A stretch of 47,454 nucleotides of DNA from Comamonadaceae bacterium (GTDB lineage: Bacteria > Pseudomonadota > Gammaproteobacteria > Burkholderiales > Burkholderiaceae_C): positions 1-47,454 of the forward strand of contig CANJOS010000003.1 of NCBI GenBank assembly GCA_947476015.1, read 5' to 3'. The position numbers and the translations under genes were made by a program. The stretch's first letter is position 1. Each line of letters opens with the position of its first letter. Positions 26,490-35,298 of the stretch are shown here, piece by piece. The notes beneath the pieces are model-generated. The model was not told the DNA's origin and made no database searches. It was given only the letters and a program-made list of their open reading frames with translations.

Positions 26490-27536
26490 TTAAAGCCCTT
26501 TGGCTTTCAAGTGAGCATCTAATCGCGGGAAGACATGTCGCGTGTTGCCCTCGTATATTTTGTAACGTTGATCGTCATTCAAAATTTGAGAAGATTGAAT
26601 ATACCGTTTGGTGTCGTCGTAATAATGGCCAGTCTCAGGGTCAATGCCACGAACAGCACCAATCATTTCTGACGCGAATAAAATATTCTCCACAGGAATG
26701 ACTTTGGTCAACAAGTCGATGCCAGGTTGGTGATAAACGCAGGTGTCAAAAAAGATGTTGTTGAGCAAGTGCTCTTGCAGCAAAGGTTTTTTTAACTCTT
26801 GCGCCAAGCCGCGAAAACGCCCCCAATGATAAGGTACTGCGCCACCTCCATGCGGAATCAAAAATTTCAAGCTGGGAAAATCTTTGAACAAATCGGACGT
26901 GAGGCACTGCATGAAGGCGGTGGTATCCGCATTCAAGTAGTGCGCGCCCGTGGTGTGAAAACAGCTGTTACAACTGGTGCTCACATGAATCATGGCGGGG
27001 ATGTCGTAGGCTACCATTTTTTCGTAAAGGGGATACCAGTGTTTGTCGCTCAAAGGCGGTGATGTCCAGTGTCCGCCCGAAGGATCTGGGTTCAAATTGA
27101 TGCCTACATTGCCAAACTCTTTCACACAGCGCTCAAGTTCAGGAATGCAAGTGGCAGGGTCTACGCCAGGTGACTGCGGCAGCATGGCCACTGGCACAAA
27201 GTTGTCAGGGAAAAGTTGGCTGACTCGATAGCAAAGTTCATTGCAAATGCTCGCCCATGTGGCGGACACATTGAAATCGCCAATGTGATGCGCCATGAAA
27301 CTGGCGCGGGGACTGAACAGCGTCAAATCCGAGCCACGCTCTTTCATCAAGCGCAACTGATTGGCTTCAATTGTTTCTCGCAATTCATCGTCGCTGATTT
27401 TAAGGTCTGCCACTTTGGGGCCCAACTTAGGCGTGCTCAAGTTGGCAATCTGTTCGTTGCGCCAGTTTTCAAGTGCTTTGGGTGCTGTGGTGTAGTGACC
27501 GTGACAGTCAATGATCAAAGGATTTTTGAGACTCAT
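26490..27536 (-). CDS. pmdE: 4-oxalomesaconate hydratase
   Basis: The ATG at 27536 (GGAA upstream) gives 348 residues beginning MSLKNPLIIDCHGHYTTAP. This amidohydrolase-superfamily protein matches LigJ/PmdE: the H-x-H near the start, MIHVSTSC and the final NDDQRYKIYEGNTRHVFPRL with its conserved N and R residues. It adds water to 4-oxalomesaconate to give 4-carboxy-4-hydroxy-2-oxoadipate. The frame is open further upstream to 27617 inside pmdU, but that extension has no family resemblance. Confidence 0.93.
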   Translation of the reverse strand: MSLKNPLIIDCHGHYTTAPKALENWRNEQIANLSTPKLGPKVADLKISDDELRETIEANQLRLMKERGSDLTLFSPRASFMAHHIGDFNVSATWASICNELCYRVSQLFPDNFVPVAMLPQSPGVDPATCIPELERCVKEFGNVGINLNPDPSGGHWTSPPLSDKHWYPLYEKMVAYDIPAMIHVSTSCNSCFHTTGAHYLNADTTAFMQCLTSDLFKDFPSLKFLIPHGGGAVPYHWGRFRGLAQELKKPLLQEHLLNNIFFDTCVYHQPGIDLLTKVIPVENILFASEMIGAVRGIDPETGHYYDDTKRYIQSSQILNDDQRYKIYEGNTRHVFPRLDAHLKAKGL

Positions 27537-27576
27537 GTTGATTCCAATATGACAATAAGATTTGCGCTGCCAGTCC

Positions 27577-28713
27577 TTAGCGACCCGACCAGACGGACGC
27601 AGGCACCATAGCCTCACCTCGCATCAACAACCGAGCTGTGCGAAGCAAGGCTGCCTGGGTTACATTTTGCCCTCCCGGCAATTCAGATGCGACCTGCGTT
27701 TGCAATGCCACACTGAACTCACCCGTGGGGTGTTCTACAGACACATTTTTGTTGGCCCCGGAGGGCATGACAGCTACGCCATCGCACACAGAACCTTCTA
27801 AAACACAGGCCGTGCCCACGGTCACAGCGGCCAAAACGCCAATGGCGTCATGGCAAACATGCGGAATGAAGCTGCGCGTGGCCAGAGCGCCGCCTTGTTG
27901 AGGCGGTGCAATCAGGGTCATCTTGGGGTAATTTTTCTGACGCACATCCCCCAATCCCATCAGCAAAGAAACCTGTAATCGCAAGGCTTCAATTTTGGCT
28001 TTGAGTTCGGTATCCGCATTCATCTCTGCGACGGATTCATAACCGGTTCGCCCAACATCGCTGGCTTTGAAAAGAACCAAAGGCATGCCATTGTCGATGC
28101 AGGTGACATCCAAAGTGAACGTCTCAAAGCCATCTGCCATGATTGTCAATGTATCTTTGACATGACCCGTGGGCAACAAGCTGGAACAGACCGAACCAGC
28201 AGTGTCGAGAAAATTAATCACAATGGGAGCGGATGTTCCTGGCGCACCATCAATTCGTGCAGTGCCTTCATATTGAACAACCCCACCCCGAGTGTCTACG
28301 GTGATGTCGCACTGCATGTCGGTGTTCAGGGTCAACACGCGAAAGGTGCTTTGATCGCCCTGCGCTTGCAGCATGCCTGTTTCAAGCGCAAATGGGACCA
28401 CAGCGGCCAGCATGTTGCCGCAATTTGGCGTGGTATCGACGGTGTCTTTGTCAGGTTGCAACTGAGCAAACAAAAAATCCAAGGCGACACCCGGCACTGA
28501 ACTTTTTTGCACGATGCCGACCTTGCTGGTGAGCGGATGAGCACCACCCAAGCCATCAATTTGACGCTTGTCAGGGGAACCCATGACGGCCAGTAAGACT
28601 CGATCTCGGGTTGGGATGTCTGAAGGCAAGTCAACTGCGTTGAAAAAAGGGCCCTTGGAGGTCCCCCCTCTCATGAACAAGCAAGGAATGGCGGTTTGAG
28701 CGCTTTGCTTCAT
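27577..28713 (-). CDS. pmdU: 4-oxalomesaconate tautomerase, PrpF/LigU family
   Basis: This 378-residue protein starts with IPCLFMRGGTSKGPFFNA, the PrpF family signature, and has GSPDKRQIDGLGGAHPLTSK and NCGNMLAAVVPFA, with C and G residues that shape the active site in this diaminopimelate-epimerase-like fold. LigU/GalD enzymes move the double bond in 4-oxalomesaconate. It is first in the leftward pmd operon, divergent from the LysR gene. Confidence 0.92.
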   Translation of the reverse strand: MKQSAQTAIPCLFMRGGTSKGPFFNAVDLPSDIPTRDRVLLAVMGSPDKRQIDGLGGAHPLTSKVGIVQKSSVPGVALDFLFAQLQPDKDTVDTTPNCGNMLAAVVPFALETGMLQAQGDQSTFRVLTLNTDMQCDITVDTRGGVVQYEGTARIDGAPGTSAPIVINFLDTAGSVCSSLLPTGHVKDTLTIMADGFETFTLDVTCIDNGMPLVLFKASDVGRTGYESVAEMNADTELKAKIEALRLQVSLLMGLGDVRQKNYPKMTLIAPPQQGGALATRSFIPHVCHDAIGVLAAVTVGTACVLEGSVCDGVAVMPSGANKNVSVEHPTGEFSVALQTQVASELPGGQNVTQAALLRTARLLMRGEAMVPASVWSGR

Positions 28714-28769
28714 ATCTACCTGAAGTGAACAAAATGAAATCCCATTTTCTGCGATCCAAAAGCAGGAGA

Positions 28770-28797
28770 CTAGGGCCTAGAGACTCTATCTGATAGA
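28770..28797. promoter_or_regulatory. Two adjacent palindromes in the pmdU-LysR gap, probable LysR sites
   Basis: TCTATCTGATAGA (28785-28797) is a perfect 6-bp inverted repeat around one central base and fits the T-N11-A rule for LysR-type sites. Four bases to its left is CTAGGGCCTAG (28770-28780), another perfect 5-bp inverted repeat. Both lie in the 127-base divergent gap where LysR regulators usually bind. Confidence 0.55.
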
Positions 28798-28840
28798 TCA
28801 AAAAAGCATAACCGCTCATGCGTTATGGCAAAATATTCGC

Positions 28841-29797
28841 ATGGACTTAAAGCAATTGGAATATTTCGTGCGCGTGGCGGAGATGGGCAGCTTCACTCGC
28901 GCCGCCATCGCCCTGAATGTCGCTCAACCAGCACTCAGTCGACAAATCAGGCTTTTGGAAGTTGAACTCCGACAAAACCTCTTGAAAAGAAATGGTCGAG
29001 GCGCAAGCCCCACGGAAGCCGGTCAACTGATGCTTGAGCATGGCAGGGGCATCCTGCATCAAGTTGAACGCGCTCTTGAGGAACTGGCCCGAGCCCGCAG
29101 TGGCCTGACAGGCAGAGTCGCTCTTGGCTTACCTCCCAGTGTGGCCCGCGTCTTAACGGTTCCTCTCACCCGCGCCTTTAGGGAAAAAATGCCGGATGCA
29201 CATTTGTCCATCAGCGAAGGCTTATCGGCGGCCATGCAAGAAAGTTTGCTCAATGGCCGCCTTGATATTGCGCTGCTGTACAACGCAAAAGCCACCACCG
29301 GCTTGGAGATTTCCAATTTGGTTCAAGAGGAACTTTGGCTGGTCCAAGCCAGGCCGGCTGGCTTGCAAGAAGATCCCCCGCCACCCGCATTGCCGTTAAA
29401 AGATGTTTCCAAACTGCCTTTGGTCATTCCAAGCCGGCCTAACGCCATTCGCATGCATGTTGAGTCAGAGATGGCAGCCATTGGTTGCAGGCCCCATGTG
29501 GCTTTGGAAATTGATGGCGTGACTTCCATATTGGAATTGGTGGCAGATGGCGCGGGCTGCGCCATTTTGTCGCGCAATGCGGTGACGCGTTCAATCAATC
29601 CTTCCGCCTTCGCAACGCGCCCCATTTCAAATCCACCTTTGAGCATTCAACTGTGCAGCGTAGTGAGCTCTCAACGACCCAGCACTTTGACACAGCAAGC
29701 CACGCTGAACCTGATTCGTGAAACAGCACAGCAACTTTTAGAGTCTGTCTCAACAAAGCACTCTCCGCCATCGAAATACTCAAGCCTGCGGGTCTAG
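28841..29797 (+). CDS. LysR family regulator of the pmd operon
   Basis: This 318-residue protein has the LysR helix-turn-helix at the start (LEYFVRVAEMGSFTRAAIAL, then QPALSRQIRLLE) and a periplasmic-binding-like effector domain from about residue 90. It resembles the aromatic-acid responsive branch. Its divergent position next to pmdU suggests it activates the protocatechuate 4,5-cleavage genes, as described for LigR/PmdR-type regulators; the inducer would be protocatechuate or a pathway intermediate. It converges on the AEC gene, 13 bases away. Confidence 0.9.
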   Translation: MDLKQLEYFVRVAEMGSFTRAAIALNVAQPALSRQIRLLEVELRQNLLKRNGRGASPTEAGQLMLEHGRGILHQVERALEELARARSGLTGRVALGLPPSVARVLTVPLTRAFREKMPDAHLSISEGLSAAMQESLLNGRLDIALLYNAKATTGLEISNLVQEELWLVQARPAGLQEDPPPPALPLKDVSKLPLVIPSRPNAIRMHVESEMAAIGCRPHVALEIDGVTSILELVADGAGCAILSRNAVTRSINPSAFATRPISNPPLSIQLCSVVSSQRPSTLTQQATLNLIRETAQQLLESVSTKHSPPSKYSSLRV

Positions 29798-29810
29798 TCG
29801 CTGATACGGG

Positions 29811-30752
29811 TCAAAAGGAATGACTCTTGAGCAACCACAGCAAAATATTGAGACTGAAAAATGAGCCCATGGTGGTCACCAGCAAAGTAGCGGCACTCAA
29901 ACCATCGTGACCATGCTTTTGTGTGAGGATGGGATAAATACCCATCATCGGCATAGCGCAGGTCAGAAGCACAGCCGTTCGCATGACGGGGTCTTGAATA
30001 GGCACAAGCCACAGCAGAACAGCAGCCATCACCAAGGGATGAAGAATCAACTTGCCCGCTGCAATTTGTCCCACACTAGAGCCCATGCCTTTCACAGGCA
30101 AGCCTACCAAACTGCCACCAATGACAAACAACGCTAAAGCGCCACTCGCTTGCGCAAACAAAGTGACGGTTCGACTCAAACTTGAAGGCAACTGAACTTC
30201 AAACCATGAGAACAAAAAGCCCAGCACAATGCCCCATATCATGGGGTTGTAAAACATGCCTTTCAATGTTTGCGCCAAAATTTGATACCAGCGCTGTTGT
30301 CCACCACCGGTTTCTGCCCAAGCCAACAAAAGAGGAATGATGAGCAAATTCTCAACCAACATGTTGAGGGCCAAAGACACCCCCGCAATCGGTCCAAGAC
30401 TTAACAAGGCAATGGGATAACCCACAAAGCCACTGTTTGGGCAGGTCGTGCCCATGGCGAAGCAACTGCTCATGCTTCGGCTGTCACGGCGAATTCGCAA
30501 AGACCACAACAAACTAATGACCACGGTGAAGAGTGAGCCTACAGCATAAGCCACCAAATATTCAGAATTCAAAACATCCGTCAGTGATCGCTGCGATAAG
30601 GCATTGAACAACAAAGCAGGCATGGCCACTTTGACCACAAAGCTACCAAAGACACGCATGTCAGACTTGGGGAAAACACCCGACCTTGTAAGTCCATAAC
30701 CCATTGCAATCGCCACATAAATAGGGATGGTGATCGAGAGAATTTCCAACAT
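29811..30752 (-). CDS. AEC family transporter (auxin efflux carrier type)
   Basis: This 313-residue protein has ten predicted membrane spans and the AEC pattern: ITIPIYVAIAMGYGLTRSGV, FVVKVAMPALLFNALSQ, NSGFVGYPIALLSLGP and the C-terminal AVLLTCAMPMMGIYPIL. AEC carriers move carboxylates such as malonate or malate in bacteria. It starts 28 bases behind the Bug-protein gene and seems to be the last gene of the long leftward operon from 40115. The substrate is unknown. Confidence 0.87.
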   Translation of the reverse strand: MLEILSITIPIYVAIAMGYGLTRSGVFPKSDMRVFGSFVVKVAMPALLFNALSQRSLTDVLNSEYLVAYAVGSLFTVVISLLWSLRIRRDSRSMSSCFAMGTTCPNSGFVGYPIALLSLGPIAGVSLALNMLVENLLIIPLLLAWAETGGGQQRWYQILAQTLKGMFYNPMIWGIVLGFLFSWFEVQLPSSLSRTVTLFAQASGALALFVIGGSLVGLPVKGMGSSVGQIAAGKLILHPLVMAAVLLWLVPIQDPVMRTAVLLTCAMPMMGIYPILTQKHGHDGLSAATLLVTTMGSFFSLNILLWLLKSHSF

Positions 30753-30780
30753 GCCTTGCTACTGCTTCAAATTTTTGAAT

Positions 30781-31755
30781 TCACTGTTTTTGAATACCTG
30801 CGCGCTGAATCACTTCTCCCCAGCGTTTGGTTTCACTGCTGAGCAAGTCTGCCGCTTGCTGCAAAGTGCTGGGTTGAGGGTCGACATTCATGTCTGACAA
30901 TTTTTTCCGAACGTCGGGATTGTTCAACACATTTTGAATTTCTAGATTCAACTTCTGCACCACGTCTTTGGGTGTTTTCGAAGGAACCGCCAAGGCATTC
31001 CAAGAAGCGGCGTACAGGTTGCGGATACCTGATTCCTTTGCAGTGGGCACCTGGGGCAACGCAGCGGCACGTTTGTCACCTGTCACGGCCAACGCACGCA
31101 AAGCTTGCCCCTTAATTTGCGGCAATACAGGCGCCAAAATCTCAACACCTACATCAATCTGCCCCCCTCGAAGCGCAGTGAGTACTGCAGGCGTGCCGTT
31201 GAATGGAACCACTTGCGCATCAATGCCAGCGGTCGACTTGAACAACTCAGCCGCCAGATTTTGGGTACTGCCCACATTGATGCTGCCAATGTTCAATTTA
31301 CCAGGGTTGGCCTTGGCGTAGGTGAGCAATTCAGCCAGGGTCGAAAATTTTGACTCTTGAGGCACCACGATGGCAATGTCAAACGTACCCAGAATGGACA
31401 AGGGTGTTAAATCTTTTTCAGCGTCATAAGGCAAAGTTTTGAACAAACTCGCACTCACGGCTGTGGCATTGGACATGAGCAACAAGGTGTACCCATCAGG
31501 CGCCGACTTGGCGACAGCGTCGGTGGCCACGACACCGCCTGCACCAGGCTTGTTTTCAATCACAATGCTCTGGCCCAAGTTCTCACCCAATTTTTGCGCC
31601 ACAGTGCGGGCCGTCAGGTCGGCAACGCCACCAGCGCCAAAGGGCACCACAATTTTGAGGGGTTTTACAGGAAATGCTGTTTGTCCAACAGCCTGCAAAC
31701 TGAGCATGAACAAACAAAAGATACCTACAATTTTTGAACGTAAATTTTTCATCAT
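30781..31755 (-). CDS. Bug family periplasmic substrate-binding protein (TctC type)
   Basis: About 324 residues. After a signal peptide (GIFCLFMLSLQAVGQ) it has FPVKPLKIVVPFGAGGVADL and the loop GYTLLLMSNATAVS, typical of Bug/TctC proteins. These bind carboxylates in the periplasm and work with a tripartite tricarboxylate transporter or act as orphans, of which Burkholderiales have many. No tctA or tctB is nearby, so it is an orphan. Two ATGs (31755, 31752) are possible starts. It begins five bases behind the vanA stop. Confidence 0.9.
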   Translation of the reverse strand: MMKNLRSKIVGIFCLFMLSLQAVGQTAFPVKPLKIVVPFGAGGVADLTARTVAQKLGENLGQSIVIENKPGAGGVVATDAVAKSAPDGYTLLLMSNATAVSASLFKTLPYDAEKDLTPLSILGTFDIAIVVPQESKFSTLAELLTYAKANPGKLNIGSINVGSTQNLAAELFKSTAGIDAQVVPFNGTPAVLTALRGGQIDVGVEILAPVLPQIKGQALRALAVTGDKRAAALPQVPTAKESGIRNLYAASWNALAVPSKTPKDVVQKLNLEIQNVLNNPDVRKKLSDMNVDPQPSTLQQAADLLSSETKRWGEVIQRAGIQKQ

Positions 31756-31759
31756 TTTC

Positions 31760-32791
31760 TTACATTGAGTTTTCAGCGGCCAACAATCTGTCAATCACGC
31801 GGCGTGACATCACTCCCCCCGCATCAATTGACAAAACTTTGAGCTTGCGCTCTGGGTTTTCGTCAAGGTTTCTTTGCTGTCTTTCGAGCATCTCGAGGTC
31901 TTCAGAAAAGATTTTGCCTTGTCCGTCTCGAATTTGTGCCGTCAGTGCTGTGTCTTCAGGTTTGAATTGGCGCACCATGCCCCAAAAATAATGAATGGTG
32001 CTGTCCGTTTCCGGTGTGATGAAGTCAACCACCACACTGTAGGCCTTGTGCTGGGGATCAGCAGCATAGCCGCCCTTACCCGCCAAGGCCACCCCGACTT
32101 CTATCAACACGTGGCTGGGCGGCGTGAATTTGCAAATTTGCCAACGGTCTACCGTGGCATCGTCAGGAAGGTCGTTCGCACGCATGGCCATTTTCCAAAA
32201 AGGAGGCGCCTTGATGCCTTCCATGAAACGACTGGTAATGACACGATCTCCTTCAGTCACAGTGCGGCTAGGCGTTTCGTCTATTTCAGGTTGCCCTATG
32301 CTGGTGCTGTGGACATAGGTTTCATGGGTCAAGTCCATCAGGTTGTCGATCATCAATCGGTAATCACATCGGATGTGATACAGACCGCCACCATAGGCCC
32401 ACTTGGGGTTTTCAAACCATTCGAACTCTGGCATTTTGCCCGGGTCTGCCAGGTTGGGATCTCCCGGCCAAACCCAGACGAAACCATACCGCTCAAGGGT
32501 CGGATAGTGTTTGACGGGCTCGAATCCTCGGACCTGATGGCCTGGCATGCTCACCGTATGGCCATCACAACCCATGACCAAGCCGTGATAACCACAAACC
32601 AATTGACCGTTGCAAACGCGCCCAAGCGAAAGAGGTGTGCCGCGATGCGGGCAAAAATCTTGGACAGCGGACACTTTGCCCTTTGCATTTTTAAAGAAGA
32701 CCATCGCTTCATTGCAAACTTTGCGGCCCAAAGGTTTGTCTGTGATTTCTTCGGCCTGACAGGCCACATACCATGTGTTTTTCAAAAACAT
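31760..32791 (-). CDS. vanA: Vanillate O-demethylase oxygenase subunit
   Basis: The ATG at 32791 with GAGG just upstream gives 343 residues starting MFLKNTWYVACQAEEI, the usual VanA start. The Rieske 2Fe-2S ligands are C47, H49, C66 and H69 (FCPHRG, CGYHG). The mononuclear iron site is in MIDNLMDLTHETYVH (H156, H161). The stretch WAYGGGLYHIRCDYRLM is very close to Pseudomonas VanA. It converts vanillate to protocatechuate plus formaldehyde using electrons from a VanB reductase. No vanB is in the window. It lies eight bases behind livF. Confidence 0.93.
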   Translation of the reverse strand: MFLKNTWYVACQAEEITDKPLGRKVCNEAMVFFKNAKGKVSAVQDFCPHRGTPLSLGRVCNGQLVCGYHGLVMGCDGHTVSMPGHQVRGFEPVKHYPTLERYGFVWVWPGDPNLADPGKMPEFEWFENPKWAYGGGLYHIRCDYRLMIDNLMDLTHETYVHSTSIGQPEIDETPSRTVTEGDRVITSRFMEGIKAPPFWKMAMRANDLPDDATVDRWQICKFTPPSHVLIEVGVALAGKGGYAADPQHKAYSVVVDFITPETDSTIHYFWGMVRQFKPEDTALTAQIRDGQGKIFSEDLEMLERQQRNLDENPERKLKVLSIDAGGVMSRRVIDRLLAAENSM

Positions 32792-32799
32792 TTCGATCC

Positions 32800-33540
32800 T
32801 CACATTAACTTTTTAGTCACACCCAACAATCGGTCAAGCAATTCTGGCTGATCGCGCAGTTCAGCGGCGCTGCCAGAATGAACCACTTCACCATGGTCCA
32901 GCACCACCACCTGATCACTGATCGCCAAAATGGCTTGAGGGTGCTGCTCCACAATGATGGCTGACAAACCCTCCTCCTGCGTGATCCGTGAAATAGCCCT
33001 CAACAACTCCTCTACGATGATAGGGGCTAAACCTTCCAGCGGCTCATCCAACAACAACAAGCGGGGATTCAGAACCAGCGCCCTGCCAACTGCCAACATT
33101 TGTTGCTCGCCGCCCGAAAGTTGCGTCCCCAGATTGGTCTTTCTCTCAGCAAGCCTAGGAAACAATTCGTAAACACGCTGGGGCGTCCAAGGCGCACCCA
33201 CTTGATGTGTTCGCGAAGCGCGGGCGACAGCCGTCAAATTCTCATGCACCGTGAGTGATTTGAAAATATTTCGCTCTTGAGGCACCCACCCCACCCCCGC
33301 TGCGGCGCGCTGGTTCGATGGCAATTGACTCAGCTCAAGACCCGCAAACTCAATTCGACCCGCATGCTGTTGGGTGGCGCCGGCCAATGTATCGAGGAGC
33401 GTTGTTTTGCCAGTGCCATTGCGGCCCAACAAGGCCAAGGTTTGACCCTCATTCAAAGTCAAACTCACACCCTGCAAAACAACCGCCTCACCATAACCGG
33501 CTTTGAGATTGCTGATTTCCAAAAGTTTGGCATTACCCAT
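32800..33540 (-). CDS. livF: Branched-chain-type ABC transporter ATP-binding protein (LivF type)
   Basis: From the ATG at 33540 this gives 246 residues with Walker A GRNGTGKTT, signature LSGGEQQMLAVGRAL, Walker B LLLLDEPLEGLAP and the switch histidine in IIVEQH. It powers import together with the LivG-type protein. It overlaps livG by eight bases. The frame is open to 33564 but those extra residues lie within livG and are not needed. Confidence 0.94.
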   Translation of the reverse strand: MGNAKLLEISNLKAGYGEAVVLQGVSLTLNEGQTLALLGRNGTGKTTLLDTLAGATQQHAGRIEFAGLELSQLPSNQRAAAGVGWVPQERNIFKSLTVHENLTAVARASRTHQVGAPWTPQRVYELFPRLAERKTNLGTQLSGGEQQMLAVGRALVLNPRLLLLDEPLEGLAPIIVEELLRAISRITQEEGLSAIIVEQHPQAILAISDQVVVLDHGEVVHSGSAAELRDQPELLDRLLGVTKKLM

Positions 33541-34330
33541 GATGCAAGGCCTCACCATGTCCAAGGTAAACAGCTTTCACCCGTGCATCATTGGCAATTT
33601 CAGAGGGTGTGCCTTCAGTTAAAACTGCGCCATTGACCAAGACCGTGATGGTCTCCGCAAAATCAAATACCAAGTCCATGTCATGCTCAATGAGCAAGAC
33701 CGAAACGTCCTTTGGCAAACTGGCAACCGTTCGCAGCAATTCCTCACGTTCACCGGCCGGCACACCCGCCACCGGTTCATCCAACAAAAGAACGCTTGGC
33801 TCACAGGCTAGCGCAATGGCCATTTCGAGCAGTCTGCGTTTGCCATAGGGCATTTTCGAGGTCACTTGATTGTGAACTTCTGTGAGATGAAAAAGCGCCA
33901 GCAATTCTTCTGCTCGCTGCACCACATCGGCTCGATATCCCAGCGGACGCCAAACATTGGCACCCCCGCCTTTTTGCTGCGAGATCACCATGGCCAAGGT
34001 TTCCAATGGCGTCATGCTGTCAAACAACTGATTGATTTGGAAAGTTCTGACCAATCCCTTTTGCACGCGTCGATGGGGTGCAAGTTGTGAAATGTCTTCA
34101 CCCTGCAAAAAAATCTGGCCAGAGGTTTGCGGCAGTACACCCGTCATTAAATTAAGCAACGTGGTTTTACCTGCGCCATTGGGACCGATCAATGCATGTC
34201 GTGCGCCATGGCGCAACTTCAGACTGACATGATCGGTGGCAGTGATGCCCCCAAATTTTTTCATGAGGTCGTGAGTTTCGAGGACCGTCGTCTCGACATT
34301 GGCTTGAGACATCTTAGGCACCTTGCTCAT
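33533..34330 (-). CDS. livG: Branched-chain-type ABC transporter ATP-binding protein (LivG type)
   Basis: From the ATG at 34330, overlapping the livM stop by four bases (ATGA), 265 residues. Walker A is GPNGAGKTT, the family-specific LMTGVLPQTSGQIFLQGEDI and the VRTFQINQLFDSMTPLETL segment follow, and Walker B is VLLLDEPVAG with LIEHDMDLVF. The signature motif reads YGKRRLLEMAIALA. It pairs with LivF as the ATPase of the importer. Confidence 0.94.
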   Translation of the reverse strand: MSKVPKMSQANVETTVLETHDLMKKFGGITATDHVSLKLRHGARHALIGPNGAGKTTLLNLMTGVLPQTSGQIFLQGEDISQLAPHRRVQKGLVRTFQINQLFDSMTPLETLAMVISQQKGGGANVWRPLGYRADVVQRAEELLALFHLTEVHNQVTSKMPYGKRRLLEMAIALACEPSVLLLDEPVAGVPAGEREELLRTVASLPKDVSVLLIEHDMDLVFDFAETITVLVNGAVLTEGTPSEIANDARVKAVYLGHGEALHHG

Positions 34331-35298
34331 GGTCTGCCCCATTTCCAAGGTTTGAAAAGTTTGTCTCGCCCCACCAAAACCAAGACCACCAAGAACAATC
34401 CAATCCAAAAAGTCCAATACTGCGGTGTGATGCTGGAGATAAAGTCGTGCATGAATTTAAAGGCCACCGCACCCAATAAACCGCCATACAACCAGCCCAC
34501 TCCGCCAATCACAAGCATGAGCATGACATCGGCCGAGCGGTCAAGCGCGAACACATCCAAAGAAGCGAAACCAGTTGTTTGCGCCATCAATGCGCCAGCA
34601 GCGCCCGCCAGACAAGCCGCCACGGTGTACACCACAGCAAGTTTGGCATTGGCATGAATGCCAATGGCCGAAGCGCGCAGACGGTTGTCACGAATGGCTT
34701 TCACGGTGGCCCCCATTGGTGAATGAACCCAATGGCGGACCGCCAAAAATAACAAGAACAAGACAGTCAAAGAATAAGTTGCTGCGGTTTGCCCCATCAA
34801 GTCAAATTCAAATCGACCGAACAACGGTGCCATCAGAACACCTTGCAAACCATCAGACCCACCGGTCAACCAATCAAGTTTGTTGGCAAGCTCCAACAAA
34901 ATCAGCGCCATACCCAAAGTTACCATGAGGCGCGTGAGGTCGCTTCCCCGCAAAATAGTGGCTGAACACAGCGCGCCCAGCAAGGTGGTCAAGGCCATGC
35001 CCCACACCAATCCAATGACAGGATCAGGCATGACGTGCTTGGCAAACAAAGCTGAAGCATAGGCCCCAAAACCCAGAAAAGCAGCATGGCCCAATGACAC
35101 AATGCCGGCATACCCCAAAACCAAGTCAAGCGACAGCGCAAACAAGGCAACGATCGCCATTTCATTGACGATCAAGGCATGACTTGGCAGCGCCCAAGGC
35201 GCAGCAAAAACCAAGATCCAGCCAACCCACTCTTGCCATTTCCAGCGAGAAGCCTGAAGCAGTTGACTTTGAAAATGCGAAGAAGGCGTCACTTTCAT
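34327..35298 (-). CDS. livM: Branched-chain-type ABC transporter permease (LivM type)
   Basis: From the ATG at 35298 that overlaps the livH stop (ATGA), 323 residues. It has about nine membrane spans with LALFALSLDLVLGYAGIVSL near the N-terminus (SLGHAAFLGFGAY follows) and RDNRLRASAIGIH, the cytosolic loop that contacts the ATPases. Part of the same aromatic-acid-associated importer as its neighbours. Confidence 0.94.
   Translation of the reverse strand: MKVTPSSHFQSQLLQASRWKWQEWVGWILVFAAPWALPSHALIVNEMAIVALFALSLDLVLGYAGIVSLGHAAFLGFGAYASALFAKHVMPDPVIGLVWGMALTTLLGALCSATILRGSDLTRLMVTLGMALILLELANKLDWLTGGSDGLQGVLMAPLFGRFEFDLMGQTAATYSLTVLFLLFLAVRHWVHSPMGATVKAIRDNRLRASAIGIHANAKLAVVYTVAACLAGAAGALMAQTTGFASLDVFALDRSADVMLMLVIGGVGWLYGGLLGAVAFKFMHDFISSITPQYWTFWIGLFLVVLVLVGRDKLFKPWKWGRP

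Noticed and set aside
31874-32851. 325-codon open frame on the plus strand opposite vanA
   Set aside because: The minus-strand protein is an unmistakable VanA with all iron ligands; the plus frame has no family resemblance.
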